Shown here in pieces: positions 26,122 through 35,394 of a stretch of DNA of 64,000 bases (the first letter of the stretch is position 1; each line of letters opens with the position of its first letter). The notes below the pieces were generated by a model. It worked only from the letters and a program-made list of their open reading frames with translations. It ran no database searches and had not been told where the DNA came from. Source of the DNA: Bosea sp. BIWAKO-01 (GTDB lineage Bacteria; Pseudomonadota; Alphaproteobacteria; Rhizobiales; Beijerinckiaceae); the NCBI RefSeq assembly GCF_001748145.1, contig NZ_BCQA01000001.1:2754501-2818500 (forward strand), read 5' to 3'. The translations under genes were made by a program, and so were the position numbers.

Positions 26122-27711
26122 ATGAAAAAAATCCTGTTCGCCACGCTGTCGGCGGCTGCCCTGATGGCGGCGGGGCCGCTGTCAGCCAAGACTTTGATCT
26201 ATTGTTCGGAAGGCAGCCCCGAGAATTTCGCTCCGAGCATCAACACGACCGGTACGTCGTTCGATGCCAATACCCAGATCTACGACACCATCGTCCAGTT
26301 CGAACGCGGCGGGACCAAGGTCCTTCCCGCTCTGGCCGAGAAATGGACGGTTTCGGACGATGGGTTGGTCTATACATTCAACCTGCGCAAGGGTGTGAAG
26401 TGGCACAATACACGCGCCTTCAAGCCGACACGCGACTTCAACGCCGACGACTTCATCTTCATGATCGACCGGCAGTGGAAGGAAGACAATCCCTATTACA
26501 AGGTCACCAGCTCGAACCATTCCTATTTCAACGACATGGGCATGCCCAAGTTGCTGAAGTCGGTCGAGAAGGTCGATGATTACACCGTCAAGATCACGCT
26601 GAATAATCCCGAGGCGCCATTCCTGTCAGATCTTGCGATGCAGTATGCCAGCATCCAGTCCAAGGAATATGCCGATGCGATGCTGAAGGCCGGTACTCCC
26701 GAGAAGATCGATCAGGACCCGATCGGAACCGGGCCGTTCTCCCTGGTGCAGTATCAAAAGGACGCGATCATCCGGTACAAGGCGTTCCCGGAATACTGGG
26801 CCGGCAAGGCCAAGATCGACGACCTGATCTTCGCCATCACGCCGGATGCCTCGGTCCGCTGGGCCAAGCTCCAGAAGGGCGAATGCCATGTCATGCCCTA
26901 TCCGAACCCGGCCGATCTGGACGCGATGAAGAAGGACGCCAATGTCCAGATCCTGGAGCAGCCGGGCCTGAACATCGGCTATCTCGCCTATAACACCACC
27001 AAGAAGCCGTTCGACGACGTCAAGGTGCGCCATGCCGTCAACATGGCAATCAACAAGAAGGCGATCATCGACGCCGTCTATCTGAGCAGTGGCATCGCAG
27101 CGATCAATCCGATTCCGCCGTCGATGTGGTCCTACAACGAGACGATCAAGGACGACCCCTTCGATCCCGAGGCAGCCAAGAAGGCGCTTGCCGAGGCGGG
27201 CTATCCGAACGGCTTCGAGATGGACCTCTGGGCCATGCCGGTGCAGCGGCCGTACAACCCCAACGCCAAGCGCATCGCGGAGCTGATGCAGGCAGATCTC
27301 GCCAAGGTCGGCATCAAGGCCGAGATCAAGACCTTCGAGTGGGGCGAGTACCGCAAGCGTCTGCAGGCGGGCGAGCACCAGGCCGGCATGTTCGGCTGGA
27401 CCGGCGACAATGGCGATCCGGACAACTTCCTGCACACGCTGCTGGGTTGCGATGCTTCGAAGAACAATGGCGGCAATGTCGCGAAGTTCTGCTACCAGCC
27501 CTTCGAGGACCTCGTGCAGAAGGCCAAGAAGATCACCGATACGGCGCAGCGCACCGAGCTCTATCGTCAGGCCCAGGTGATCTTCAAGGAGCAGTCACCC
27601 TGGTTCACCATCGCGCATGCGGTGCAACTGAAGCCTGTCCGCAAGGAAGTGAAGGACTTCAGGCTGTCCCCGTTCAGCAGGCATACCTTCTATGGCGTTG
27701 ACATCAATTGA
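26122..27711 (+). CDS. Dipeptide ABC transporter, periplasmic binding protein (first of two)
   Basis: A 529-residue family 5 solute-binding protein of the DppA type, with a signal peptide ending PLSA. Recognisable blocks are CSEGSPENFAPS, LAEKWTVSDDGLVYTFNLR, DPIGTGPFSLVQYQKDA and MFGWTGDNGDPDNFL. Cys residues near the N-terminus and in LLGCDAS/KFCYQP could form a disulfide, as in DppA. ATG at 26122 follows GGGAGAG. It opens the operon that continues with a second binding protein, a D-aminopeptidase and dppBCDF. Confidence 0.9.
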   Translation: MKKILFATLSAAALMAAGPLSAKTLIYCSEGSPENFAPSINTTGTSFDANTQIYDTIVQFERGGTKVLPALAEKWTVSDDGLVYTFNLRKGVKWHNTRAFKPTRDFNADDFIFMIDRQWKEDNPYYKVTSSNHSYFNDMGMPKLLKSVEKVDDYTVKITLNNPEAPFLSDLAMQYASIQSKEYADAMLKAGTPEKIDQDPIGTGPFSLVQYQKDAIIRYKAFPEYWAGKAKIDDLIFAITPDASVRWAKLQKGECHVMPYPNPADLDAMKKDANVQILEQPGLNIGYLAYNTTKKPFDDVKVRHAVNMAINKKAIIDAVYLSSGIAAINPIPPSMWSYNETIKDDPFDPEAAKKALAEAGYPNGFEMDLWAMPVQRPYNPNAKRIAELMQADLAKVGIKAEIKTFEWGEYRKRLQAGEHQAGMFGWTGDNGDPDNFLHTLLGCDASKNNGGNVAKFCYQPFEDLVQKAKKITDTAQRTELYRQAQVIFKEQSPWFTIAHAVQLKPVRKEVKDFRLSPFSRHTFYGVDIN

Positions 27712-27739
27712 GGCCCCGCCCCGACTGATGCATTGATTA

Positions 27740-27768
27740 GGGCGCGGCCGAGAGGTCGCGCCCTTTTT
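27740..27768 (+). terminator. intrinsic terminator between the two binding-protein genes
   Basis: A 10-bp GC-rich stem (one G-T pair) with loop GAGA, followed by TTTTT. It lies 28 bp after the first binding-protein stop and 17 bp before the second start. It probably acts as a partial terminator, so that the first binding protein is made in excess over the downstream genes. Confidence 0.8.
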
Positions 27769-27784
27769 ACTTCGGGAGAGCGTC

Positions 27785-29395
27785 ATGAAGATTAGACATA
27801 TTGCAGCGGCGGCTGCCGTTGCGTTAGCTTTACAGGCTGGCGCGGTCGCGGCTCAAACGCTCGTCGTCTGCTCCGAGGCGAGCCCCGACTTCCTCAATCC
27901 GCAGTTCTCCTCGCAGAACACGGCTTATGACGTGGCGGCCCAGATCTATGATCGCCTGGTCGCCACCGAACGCGGCGGTTCCCAGATCATTCCGAGCCTG
28001 GCCGAATCCTGGGCCATTTCCGAGGATGGACTGACCTATACGTTCAAGCTGCGCAGCGGGGTGAAATGGCACGCGAACAAGGCGTTCACACCGACACGCG
28101 GCCTTACTGCCGATGACGTGGTCTTTTCGTTCCAGCGCATGTTCGATGAGAACCATCCCTACCATAAGGTCGGCAGCACCAATTATCAGTTCTTCAACGA
28201 AATCGTCCGGCCCAGCCTGAAGGCGATCGAGAAGGTCGATAACCAGACCGTCCGGCTTGTCCTGACACGGCCCTATGCACCCTTGCTCAGCGCGCTTTCG
28301 GTCGAGCCCATGTCGATCCTGTCGGCGGAGTATGGCGATGCGATGCTGAAGGCGGGCACGCCCGAGCAGGTCAACCAGGTGCCGATCGGTACCGGCCCAT
28401 TCTCCTTGCTGGCCTACCAGAAGGACGCCACGATCCGCTTTCGCGCGGTGCCCGACCACTGGACCAAGACAGCGGGCAACCCGGATCGCGTGGCCCTGGT
28501 CAACGACCTGATCTTCGTGATCACGCCGGACGCTGCGGTGCGGTTCGCCAAGGTGAAATCGGGCGAATGCCAGATTGCGCGCTATCCGAATCCTGGCGAC
28601 CTGCCGGCGATGCGGGCTGACCCCAATCTGACGATGCTTTCCGGCAGCATTGCCGATCAAAGTTTCCTCGCCTTCAACCAGCAGAAGAAGCCCTTCGACG
28701 ACAAGCGGGTGCGCGAGGCGCTGGTCTATGCGACCAACATCCCCGCGATCATCGATGCGGTCTATCAGGGCACCGGCAAGCAGACGGCCGCGATCGTCCC
28801 GCCATCACTCTGGTCGCATCATGAAGGCCTGCAGCCGCGCCCCTATGATCCCGAGAAGGCCAAGGCCCTGCTCGCGGAGGCCGGCCTGCCGAATGGCTTC
28901 AAGACCACGCTCTGGGCCATTCCTGTCGTCCGCGCCTATATGCCGAACGGACGCCGTGCGGCCGAGCTGATCCAGGCCGACTGGGCGAAGATCGGCGTCC
29001 AGGCTGAGATCCAGAGCTTCGAGTGGGGCGAGTATCTCAAGCGCGGCCGCGCCGGCGACCATGAGGTCGGCATGTTCGGCTACACCTGGGACTATCCGGA
29101 TCCGAGCCAGATCCTGCTGTCGGGCTGGCATTGCGATGGCGTGAAATCCGGCGCCAACCGGGCACGTTGGTGCAACCAGGAATTCTCCGACCTCCTGACC
29201 AAGGCCAACACGATCACGGATCAGGGTGAGCGCACCAAGATGTTCCGGCGCATGCAGGAGATTTTCCAGGAAGATGTCGGAGGCCTGCTCTTTGCCAACG
29301 CGCAGGCTTTCACGCCGGTGCGCAAGGAAGTGAAAGACTACAAGATCCATTTCTTCGGCGGCCAGCCCTTTACCGGTGTATCGCTGGCAAAATGA
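27785..29395 (+). CDS. Dipeptide ABC transporter, periplasmic binding protein (second of two)
   Basis: A 536-residue DppA-type protein paralogous to its upstream neighbour: CSEASPDFLNPQF, LAESWAISEDGLTYTFKLR, VPIGTGPFSLLAYQKDA, SFEWGEYLKRGRAGDHEVG. Signal peptide to AVAAQ. ATG at 27785 with GGGAGAG upstream. Two similar but diverged binding proteins feeding one permease pair would widen the range of peptides, for example L- versus D-containing dipeptides. The D-aminopeptidase next door supports the latter, as inference. Confidence 0.9.
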   Translation: MKIRHIAAAAAVALALQAGAVAAQTLVVCSEASPDFLNPQFSSQNTAYDVAAQIYDRLVATERGGSQIIPSLAESWAISEDGLTYTFKLRSGVKWHANKAFTPTRGLTADDVVFSFQRMFDENHPYHKVGSTNYQFFNEIVRPSLKAIEKVDNQTVRLVLTRPYAPLLSALSVEPMSILSAEYGDAMLKAGTPEQVNQVPIGTGPFSLLAYQKDATIRFRAVPDHWTKTAGNPDRVALVNDLIFVITPDAAVRFAKVKSGECQIARYPNPGDLPAMRADPNLTMLSGSIADQSFLAFNQQKKPFDDKRVREALVYATNIPAIIDAVYQGTGKQTAAIVPPSLWSHHEGLQPRPYDPEKAKALLAEAGLPNGFKTTLWAIPVVRAYMPNGRRAAELIQADWAKIGVQAEIQSFEWGEYLKRGRAGDHEVGMFGYTWDYPDPSQILLSGWHCDGVKSGANRARWCNQEFSDLLTKANTITDQGERTKMFRRMQEIFQEDVGGLLFANAQAFTPVRKEVKDYKIHFFGGQPFTGVSLAK

Positions 29396-29461
29396 CGTTG
29401 ACATTCGGCCGCGGAGAGGCGAACCGCGCCCGAATACGATTGGTGACGGGGGCGCAGTGTC

Positions 29462-30286
29462 ATGCGGATCTATATTTCGGCGGATATCGAGGGCATCGCC
29501 GGTGTCGTGACGCGCGAGCACACGCGCCCCGAGGGGTTTGAGTATCAGTCGGCCCGTATCTGGATGACCGACAGCGTCACCGCCGCCGCCAACGCCGCCT
29601 TCGCGGCCGGGGCGAGCGAGGTCGTGATCAGCGACAGCCATGGCAACGCGCAGAACCTGCTGCTGGACCGCCTGCCCAAGGCGGTCCAGGTCGTTCGATC
29701 CTGGCCGCGCCCGCTCTCGATGATGCAGGGCATGGAGGCAGGCGAATATGCCGGCGCGCTTTTCATCGGCTATCACGCCGGGGCCACCAATCCGGACGGC
29801 ATCCTGGCGCACACGTTTCGCAGCGCTTGCCTGCGCGAGGTCCGCGTCAATGGCATCTCGGCCCCGGAAGCGATGATCAATGCCGCGATCGCCGGGCATT
29901 TCGGCACACCCGTGCTGCTGGTCAGCGGCGATGATGTCTGCATCGGGGAGACCAGGGCGCTCCTGCCCGATATTGAGGCCGTCACGGTCAAATGGGCGCA
30001 TAGCCGCCTCTCGGCGCGCACATTGATGCCGGAGGCCTCCTACGAGCTGATTGCCGAGGGCGTGCAGCGCGCCATCGCACGCCGGGCGGGGATCGTCCCC
30101 TATCGCCTGCCGGGCCCGATCACGCTGGAACTCAGCTTCCTCTATCGGCAGCCGGTCGAGTACCTCATCATGCTCAAGGGCATCGAGCGCCTCGACGCGT
30201 TCACGGTGCGCTACGTCGCCGACGATATCCTCGATTTGCAGCGTTTCCTGGTCTTCGCATTAGGATATAGTTCTAATTTGCAATAG
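29462..30286 (+). CDS. M55 family D-aminopeptidase (DppA peptidase type)
   Basis: A 274-residue cytoplasmic zinc peptidase. N-terminal SADIEGIAGV supplies metal-binding Asp8 and Glu10; DSHGNAQN and GYHAGATN give the conserved His residues. The Bacillus relative releases D-Ala from D-amino-acid peptides. Located between the binding proteins and dppB, it probably processes imported dipeptides, perhaps from peptidoglycan. Its last codons overlap a candidate operator at 30259-30277. Confidence 0.9.
   Translation: MRIYISADIEGIAGVVTREHTRPEGFEYQSARIWMTDSVTAAANAAFAAGASEVVISDSHGNAQNLLLDRLPKAVQVVRSWPRPLSMMQGMEAGEYAGALFIGYHAGATNPDGILAHTFRSACLREVRVNGISAPEAMINAAIAGHFGTPVLLVSGDDVCIGETRALLPDIEAVTVKWAHSRLSARTLMPEASYELIAEGVQRAIARRAGIVPYRLPGPITLELSFLYRQPVEYLIMLKGIERLDAFTVRYVADDILDLQRFLVFALGYSSNLQ
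30259..30277. promoter_or_regulatory. ATTAG-N9-CTAAT inverted repeat before dppB
   Basis: Lies in the last codons of the D-aminopeptidase gene, 77 bp before dppB. It has the same arms, the same 9-bp spacing and the same following TTTG as the site at 13447-13465. It could be an internal operator or promoter of dppBCDF. Confidence 0.35.
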
Positions 30287-30354
30287 CAGGACGAAACATC
30301 CCGTTCGCGGTCCATGCTTCAGGCCGCCGGTACCCCGACAAGACTGGCTCATCC

Positions 30355-31365
30355 ATGCTGCGTTTCATCCTGACCCGCGTCAGCCTGGTGATTCCGACCT
30401 TCATCGGCATCACGCTGCTCGCCTTTTTCCTGATCCGGCTGGTCCCGGGCGATCCAATCGAGACCATGGCCGGCGAGCGTGGCATCGATCCGGCCCGCCA
30501 CGAGCTTCTGCGCAAGGAGTTCGGCTTCGACAAGCCGGTTCTGACGCAATACGGGATCTATATCAGTCGCGTCCTGCAGGGTGATCTCGGCAAGTCGATC
30601 GTGACACGCGAAAGCGTCATCTCGGAATTCTCGGCGCTGTTCCCGGCGACGATCGAGCTTGCGCTATGCGCGATCTTCCTGGCGCTGGCGATCGGCCTGC
30701 CGGCTGGCATCCTGGCTGCGGTCAAACGCAACTCGATCTTCGATCACGGCGTCATGGGGCTGTCCCTGACCGGCTATTCCATGCCGATTTTCTGGTGGGG
30801 CCTGCTGCTGATCCTGCTGTTCTCCGTGCAGCTCGGTATCACGCCGGTCTCCGGCCGTATCGCGGTGCAGTACTATATCGAGCCGGTAACCGGCTTCCTG
30901 ACGATCGACAGCCTGCTGGCGGGCGATTTCGGCGCCTTCAAGTCGGCGCTGTCGCATCTCGTCCTGCCGGCGATCGTCCTGGGTACGGTCCCGCTTGCGG
31001 TCATTGCCCGGATGACGCGCTCGGCCATGCTTGAAGTGCTCGGCGAGGACTATATCCGCACGGCGCGCGCCAAGGGCATGGCGCCTCTCAGGGTCATTGC
31101 GCTGCACGCGCTGCGCAATGCGCTCATTCCGGTGGTGACGGTCATCGGCCTGCAGGTCGGCGTGCTGTTTACCGGCGCGATCCTGACCGAGACGATCTTC
31201 TCCTGGCCGGGGGTCGGCAAATGGCTGATCGAGGCGATCAGCCGGCGCGACTATCCGGTCCTGCAGGGGGGCACCCTGTTGATCGGCGTCGTCGTGATGA
31301 GCGTCAACCTCCTGGTCGATCTGCTCTACGGCCTGATCAATCCACGCATCAGACATGCGCGCTGA
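30355..31365 (+). CDS. dppB: Dipeptide ABC transporter permease
   Basis: A 336-residue inner-membrane protein with an N-terminal anchor (LRFILTRVSLVIPTFIGIT) and the family block VPGDPIETMAGERG. The EAA loop is EDYIRTARAKGMAPLRVIAL followed by HALRNALIPVVTVIG, and the C-terminus has LVDLLYGLINPRIR. Six transmembrane segments fit the hydropathy. The ribosome site is weak, so translation may be coupled to the upstream genes. Confidence 0.92.
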   Translation: MLRFILTRVSLVIPTFIGITLLAFFLIRLVPGDPIETMAGERGIDPARHELLRKEFGFDKPVLTQYGIYISRVLQGDLGKSIVTRESVISEFSALFPATIELALCAIFLALAIGLPAGILAAVKRNSIFDHGVMGLSLTGYSMPIFWWGLLLILLFSVQLGITPVSGRIAVQYYIEPVTGFLTIDSLLAGDFGAFKSALSHLVLPAIVLGTVPLAVIARMTRSAMLEVLGEDYIRTARAKGMAPLRVIALHALRNALIPVVTVIGLQVGVLFTGAILTETIFSWPGVGKWLIEAISRRDYPVLQGGTLLIGVVVMSVNLLVDLLYGLINPRIRHAR

Positions 31366-31413
31366 AGGACCTGTGATCGTGACATGGCTGATTTCTTCGC
31401 GGGACGCTGACAG

Positions 31414-32325
31414 ATGACCGCCGAAACGCTTGAAGCACCCTCCGCTGCCGTGCCGCCTGGCACGCCGCCGCATCCGTTGCGCGAATTCTGGAGCTATTTC
31501 AGCGCCAATCGCGGCGCGGTTGCCGGACTCGTCGTCATCGTCGCCGTGTTGCTGATGGCGGTGTTCGCCGATGTCCTCTCGCCGCATTCGCCCTATCTCA
31601 CCAACAATGCCGTCTTCCTCAAGCCACCCTTCTGGCAGGAGGGTGGCTCGCTGGCCTATCCGCTCGGCACCGACGCGATCGGCCGCGATATCCTGTCCCG
31701 ACTGCTTCACGGCGCCCGTCTCTCGCTGGTGATCGGCATCGTGGTCGTTGCCATCGCCATGGCGGCAGGCATCGTGCTCGGCCTGGTTGCCGGCTTCTTC
31801 AAGGGCATCACCGAAATCGTCATCATGCGGCTGATGGACATCGTCCTGACGATGCCGAGCCTGCTGCTCGCTATCGTCATCGTCGCGATCCTGGGGCCGG
31901 GCCTGATGAACGCGATGCTGGCGGTCGCCATCGTGGTGCTGCCGCATTATGTCCGCATCACGCGCGCGGCGGTGATCGCCGAAACCTCCAAGGACTATGT
32001 CATCGCAGCCCGCGTCAGCGGTGCCGGCACGCTGCGCCTGATGTTCAAGGAAGTGCTGCCGAATTGCGCCGCCCCCCTGATCGTCCAGGCGACGCTCGGC
32101 GTCTCCACCGCGATCCTCGATGCGGCGGCGCTCGGCTTCCTTGGCCTTGGTGCCCAGCCGCCGACGCCCGAATGGGGCACGATGCTGGCCGATGCGCGTG
32201 AATTCGTGCTGCGCGCCTGGTGGGTCGTCACCCTGCCGGGCCTGATGATCCTGATCACCGTGCTGGCGTTCAACCTGCTTGGTGACGGCCTTCGCGATGC
32301 CCTCGATCCCAAACTGAAGCGCTGA
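31414..32325 (+). CDS. dppC: Dipeptide ABC transporter permease
   Basis: A 303-residue permease. The N-terminal cytoplasmic arm precedes a first membrane helix ([20 protein letters not shown]). The hallmark [19 protein letters not shown] is present, as is the EAA loop [20 protein letters not shown] followed by [12 protein letters not shown]. It pairs with DppB; dppD starts 2 bp after its stop codon. Confidence 0.92.
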   Translation: MTAETLEAPSAAVPPGTPPHPLREFWSYFSANRGAVAGLVVIVAVLLMAVFADVLSPHSPYLTNNAVFLKPPFWQEGGSLAYPLGTDAIGRDILSRLLHGARLSLVIGIVVVAIAMAAGIVLGLVAGFFKGITEIVIMRLMDIVLTMPSLLLAIVIVAILGPGLMNAMLAVAIVVLPHYVRITRAAVIAETSKDYVIAARVSGAGTLRLMFKEVLPNCAAPLIVQATLGVSTAILDAAALGFLGLGAQPPTPEWGTMLADAREFVLRAWWVVTLPGLMILITVLAFNLLGDGLRDALDPKLKR

Positions 32326-32327
32326 CC

Positions 32328-33353
32328 ATGCCGCTGCTCGAAGTTGAGAATCTGAGTGTCGAATTCCCGACCTCTACGGGGGTGATGCGGGCGGTCGACG
32401 GTGTCAGCCTGTCGCTCGAGGAAGGAGAGATCCTCGGAGTCGTCGGCGAATCCGGTTCAGGCAAGAGCGTCACCATGCTCGCGCTGATGGGACTTGTCGC
32501 ATATCCCGGCCGGATCAAGGCCGACCGCCTCGCCTTTGCCGGGCGCGACCTGCTCAAGATCTCCGATCGGGAGCGCCGGAAGCTCACCGGCAAGGATGTG
32601 GCGATGATCTTCCAGGAGCCGAGCACCAGCCTCAATCCCTGCTTCACCATCGGCTTCCAACTGGCCGAGACACTGAAGGCGCATGAGGGGATGGATAGCA
32701 AGGCGGCGCGCAGGCGCAGCATCGAGCTGCTCGAACAGGTTGGAATCCCCGCGCCGGAAAGCCGGCTCAAGGCCTTCCCGCATCAATTGTCCGGCGGCAT
32801 GAACCAGCGCGTCATGATTGCCATGGCGATCGCGTGCAATCCCCGGCTGCTGATCGCCGACGAGCCGACGACGGCGCTCGACGTCACCATCCAGGCGCAG
32901 ATACTCGATCTGCTGATGTCGCTGCAGAAGGAGCGCGGCATGGCGCTCGTCCTGATCACCCATAATATGGGTGTGGTCGCGGAGACTGCGCAGCGCATCA
33001 TGGTGATGTATGCCGGGCAGGTGATGGAGGAGCGCAATGTGGCGTCCCTCTTCGCTGCTCCCCAGCATCCCTATTCCGCAGCACTTCTTGCCGCCCTGCC
33101 GGAGCGCAGTGAAGGCGAGCACCGGCTCGCCACTATCCCCGGCATGGTTCCCGGCCCGCATGACCGCCCGCAGGGGTGCCTGTTCAGCCCGCGCTGCGCC
33201 TATGCCACCGATCATTCGCGCCTTGTGCGTCCCGATCTCCGGCCCTGGCAGGGAGGGCAGATCCGCTGCCACTACCCGCTCGGCGATCCGGAGCGGGAGA
33301 AGGCCAGAGCGGCGGGCGGCGTTCACCCCGTGACGGTGGAGAGCACATCGTGA
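32328..33353 (+). CDS. dppD: Dipeptide ABC transporter ATPase (DppD)
   Basis: A 341-residue nucleotide-binding subunit. Walker [10 protein letters not shown], signature [16 protein letters not shown], Walker [13 protein letters not shown] and LITHNMGVV are visible. The C-terminal oligopeptide-transporter extension holds the cysteine cluster [13 protein letters not shown] with later IRCHYP, which in this family can bind an iron-sulfur cluster. The stop codon overlaps the GTG start of dppF. Confidence 0.93.
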   Translation: MPLLEVENLSVEFPTSTGVMRAVDGVSLSLEEGEILGVVGESGSGKSVTMLALMGLVAYPGRIKADRLAFAGRDLLKISDRERRKLTGKDVAMIFQEPSTSLNPCFTIGFQLAETLKAHEGMDSKAARRRSIELLEQVGIPAPESRLKAFPHQLSGGMNQRVMIAMAIACNPRLLIADEPTTALDVTIQAQILDLLMSLQKERGMALVLITHNMGVVAETAQRIMVMYAGQVMEERNVASLFAAPQHPYSAALLAALPERSEGEHRLATIPGMVPGPHDRPQGCLFSPRCAYATDHSRLVRPDLRPWQGGQIRCHYPLGDPEREKARAAGGVHPVTVESTS

Positions 33354-34330
33354 GCACTCCCATCGTCACAGCGCGCGAGCTGACACAGGTCTATTCGGTC
33401 AATCGCGGCTTCCTCCGCGCGCCGGCCCAGCTGCAGGCGGTCACCGGCGTGTCCTTCTCCGTGGAAGCCGGCAAGACGCTCGCCGTGGTCGGCGAGTCCG
33501 GTTGCGGGAAGTCGACGCTCGCCCGCATGGCAACGCTGATCGAGAAGCCGACTTCGGGCGCGTTGATGCTCGACGGGCTTGACGCCGTTACGCCTCCCTC
33601 GGGCGAAGCCAAGCGCCTGCGGCGAACCGTGCAACTCGTCTTCCAGAACCCCTATGGCTCGTTGAACCCGCGCAAGAAGATCGGCGCGATCCTGGAAGAA
33701 CCGCTCCTGATCAATACCTCGCTGACGAAGGCGGAGCGGACGGAGCGGGCGCGCGCGATGATGGCCAAGGTCGGCCTGCGCCCGGAGCATTACAACCGGT
33801 ATCCGCACCAGTTCTCGGGAGGGCAGCGCCAGCGCATCGCGATCGCGCGCGCGCTCATCCTGTCGCCGAAGCTGCTGGTGGCCGACGAGCCGGTCTCGGC
33901 GCTCGACGTCTCGATCCAGGCCCAGGTGCTCAATCTGCTGGCCGACCTTCAGGATGAGCTCAAGCTCGCCTATCTGTTCATTTCGCATGATCTCGGCGTC
34001 GTGCGTCACATCGCGCATGACGTGATGGTCATGTATCTCGGCCACGCCATCGAGCATGGTCCGAAGCACGCGATCTTCGCCCGGCCGTTGCATCCCTATA
34101 CACAGGCGCTGCTGGCCTCGACGCCAAGCGTGGCGGCAGGAAAGCGCGAACGCATCGTGCTGCGCGGCGAGCTGCCGTCGCCGCTCGATCCGCCGAAGGG
34201 CTGCGTGTTCTCGACCCGCTGCCCCTATGTGACCGATCGCTGCCGCGCCGAGCGCCCGGTGGCGCGTAAGCTGGACGAGCGGCTTGTCGCTTGCCATTAC
34301 GCGGAACGCTTTCTGGCCGAGGCGGCCTGA
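33350..34330 (+). CDS. dppF: Dipeptide ABC transporter ATPase (DppF)
   Basis: A 326-residue nucleotide-binding subunit partnering DppD. Walker [10 protein letters not shown], signature [15 protein letters not shown], Walker [13 protein letters not shown], and C-terminal [16 protein letters not shown] with VACHY. Start is GTG at 33350, overlapping the dppD stop and preceded by GGAGAG; an ATG further upstream in this frame lies inside dppD. It is the last gene of the operon. Confidence 0.92.
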   Translation: MSTPIVTARELTQVYSVNRGFLRAPAQLQAVTGVSFSVEAGKTLAVVGESGCGKSTLARMATLIEKPTSGALMLDGLDAVTPPSGEAKRLRRTVQLVFQNPYGSLNPRKKIGAILEEPLLINTSLTKAERTERARAMMAKVGLRPEHYNRYPHQFSGGQRQRIAIARALILSPKLLVADEPVSALDVSIQAQVLNLLADLQDELKLAYLFISHDLGVVRHIAHDVMVMYLGHAIEHGPKHAIFARPLHPYTQALLASTPSVAAGKRERIVLRGELPSPLDPPKGCVFSTRCPYVTDRCRAERPVARKLDERLVACHYAERFLAEAA

Positions 34331-34344
34331 GCTGCAAGCGCGAG

Positions 34345-34376
34345 CTGTCGCGGTCGATTTCGATCGACCGCGACAG
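34345..34376 (+). terminator. hairpin ending the dpp operon
   Basis: A perfect 14-bp stem (CTGTCGCGGTCGAT and its complement) around a TTCG tetraloop, 14 bp after dppF. No T run follows, but the stem is very strong and placed exactly at the operon end. Confidence 0.7.
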
Positions 34377-34582
34377 TGTTGGGACGTGGTTGTTGTTGAA
34401 GATCGGGGCCGGCCGCGTCAGGGCTGACCGCCTGCATTCGCCGTGATGCCCCGCCCCATGCCACCATTGATCTGGTTCAGAAGCCGGTCGCTGATGCCAA
34501 ATATTCGCCGGGTCAACGTGCCATAGTGTCGTCCGCCGCGTGCGATACCGGCACGCAAGGGCGCTGCAACAGGAGGTTTGTG

Positions 34583-35245
34583 ATGTCGCTTCAGATCGGC
34601 AGTACGGCACCGGATTTCGAGGCTGAAACGACGGAAGGGCGTATGCGCTTCCACGACTGGATTGGAGATTCGTGGTGCGTGCTCTTCTCCCATCCAAAGG
34701 ATTTCACGCCGGTCTGCACGACCGAACTCGGCTACATGGCCAAGATCAAGCCCGAGTTCGACCGGCGCAACGTCAAGATCATCGGCTTCAGCGTCGACCC
34801 GGTCGGGAACCATGCACGCTGGGCGGATGACATCGGGGAAACACAGGGCCACAGGCCGAATTACCCAATGATCGGCGATCCAGAACTGGAGATCTCGAAG
34901 CTCTACGGCATGCTTCCCGCCAGCACGCCTGGTACCTCGGACGGCAGGACGCCGGCGGATAACCAGACGGTGCGCAATGTCTTCGTCATCGGGCCGGACA
35001 AGAAGATCAAGCTGATCCTGGTCTATCCGATGACGACCGGGCGCAATTTCGACGAGGTTCTGCGTGTCATCGATTCACTCCAGCTGACGGCGAAGCACCG
35101 GGTCGCGACCCCCGTCAACTGGAAGCCGGGCGAGGACGTCATCATTGCCGGCTCGGTGTCGAACGATGAAGCAAAGCAGCTCTATCCGGGAGGCTGGAAG
35201 GAGCCCAAGCCCTATATCCGGATCGTGCCCCAGCCTGGCGGGTGA
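34583..35245 (+). CDS. 1-Cys peroxiredoxin (Prx6 family)
   Basis: A 220-residue cytoplasmic peroxidase reducing H2O2 and organic hydroperoxides. The peroxidatic cysteine is Cys45 in PKDFTPVCTTE, preceded by the Thr of PxxxTxxC. The C-terminal half, including NWKPGEDVIIAGSVSNDEAK and KPYIRIV, identifies the Prx6 branch, which lacks a resolving cysteine at the usual position. ATG at 34583 follows a perfect AGGAGG. It is monocistronic, flanked by the dpp terminator and the convergent autotransporter pseudogene. Confidence 0.93.
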   Translation: MSLQIGSTAPDFEAETTEGRMRFHDWIGDSWCVLFSHPKDFTPVCTTELGYMAKIKPEFDRRNVKIIGFSVDPVGNHARWADDIGETQGHRPNYPMIGDPELEISKLYGMLPASTPGTSDGRTPADNQTVRNVFVIGPDKKIKLILVYPMTTGRNFDEVLRVIDSLQLTAKHRVATPVNWKPGEDVIIAGSVSNDEAKQLYPGGWKEPKPYIRIVPQPGG

Positions 35246-35394
35246 GAGAGGCTTTGCCTCGGCCGCTACGCGCTACAGTCGCGATAGAGCACAGGCTGTC
35301 GGAGCAGAATAGCAGCCCGCTCGTGGCCGGTTCAGCGGTCACGGGCCGGCTGGTCGCATCGGGCCCGGTCAACTCCTGGCTTCGATCCAGCTGT

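Noticed and set aside
27791..27803. ATTAGACATATTG inside the second dipeptide-binding-protein gene, as another copy of the shared operator
   Set aside because: It lies within the first codons of the gene and lacks the second half-site.
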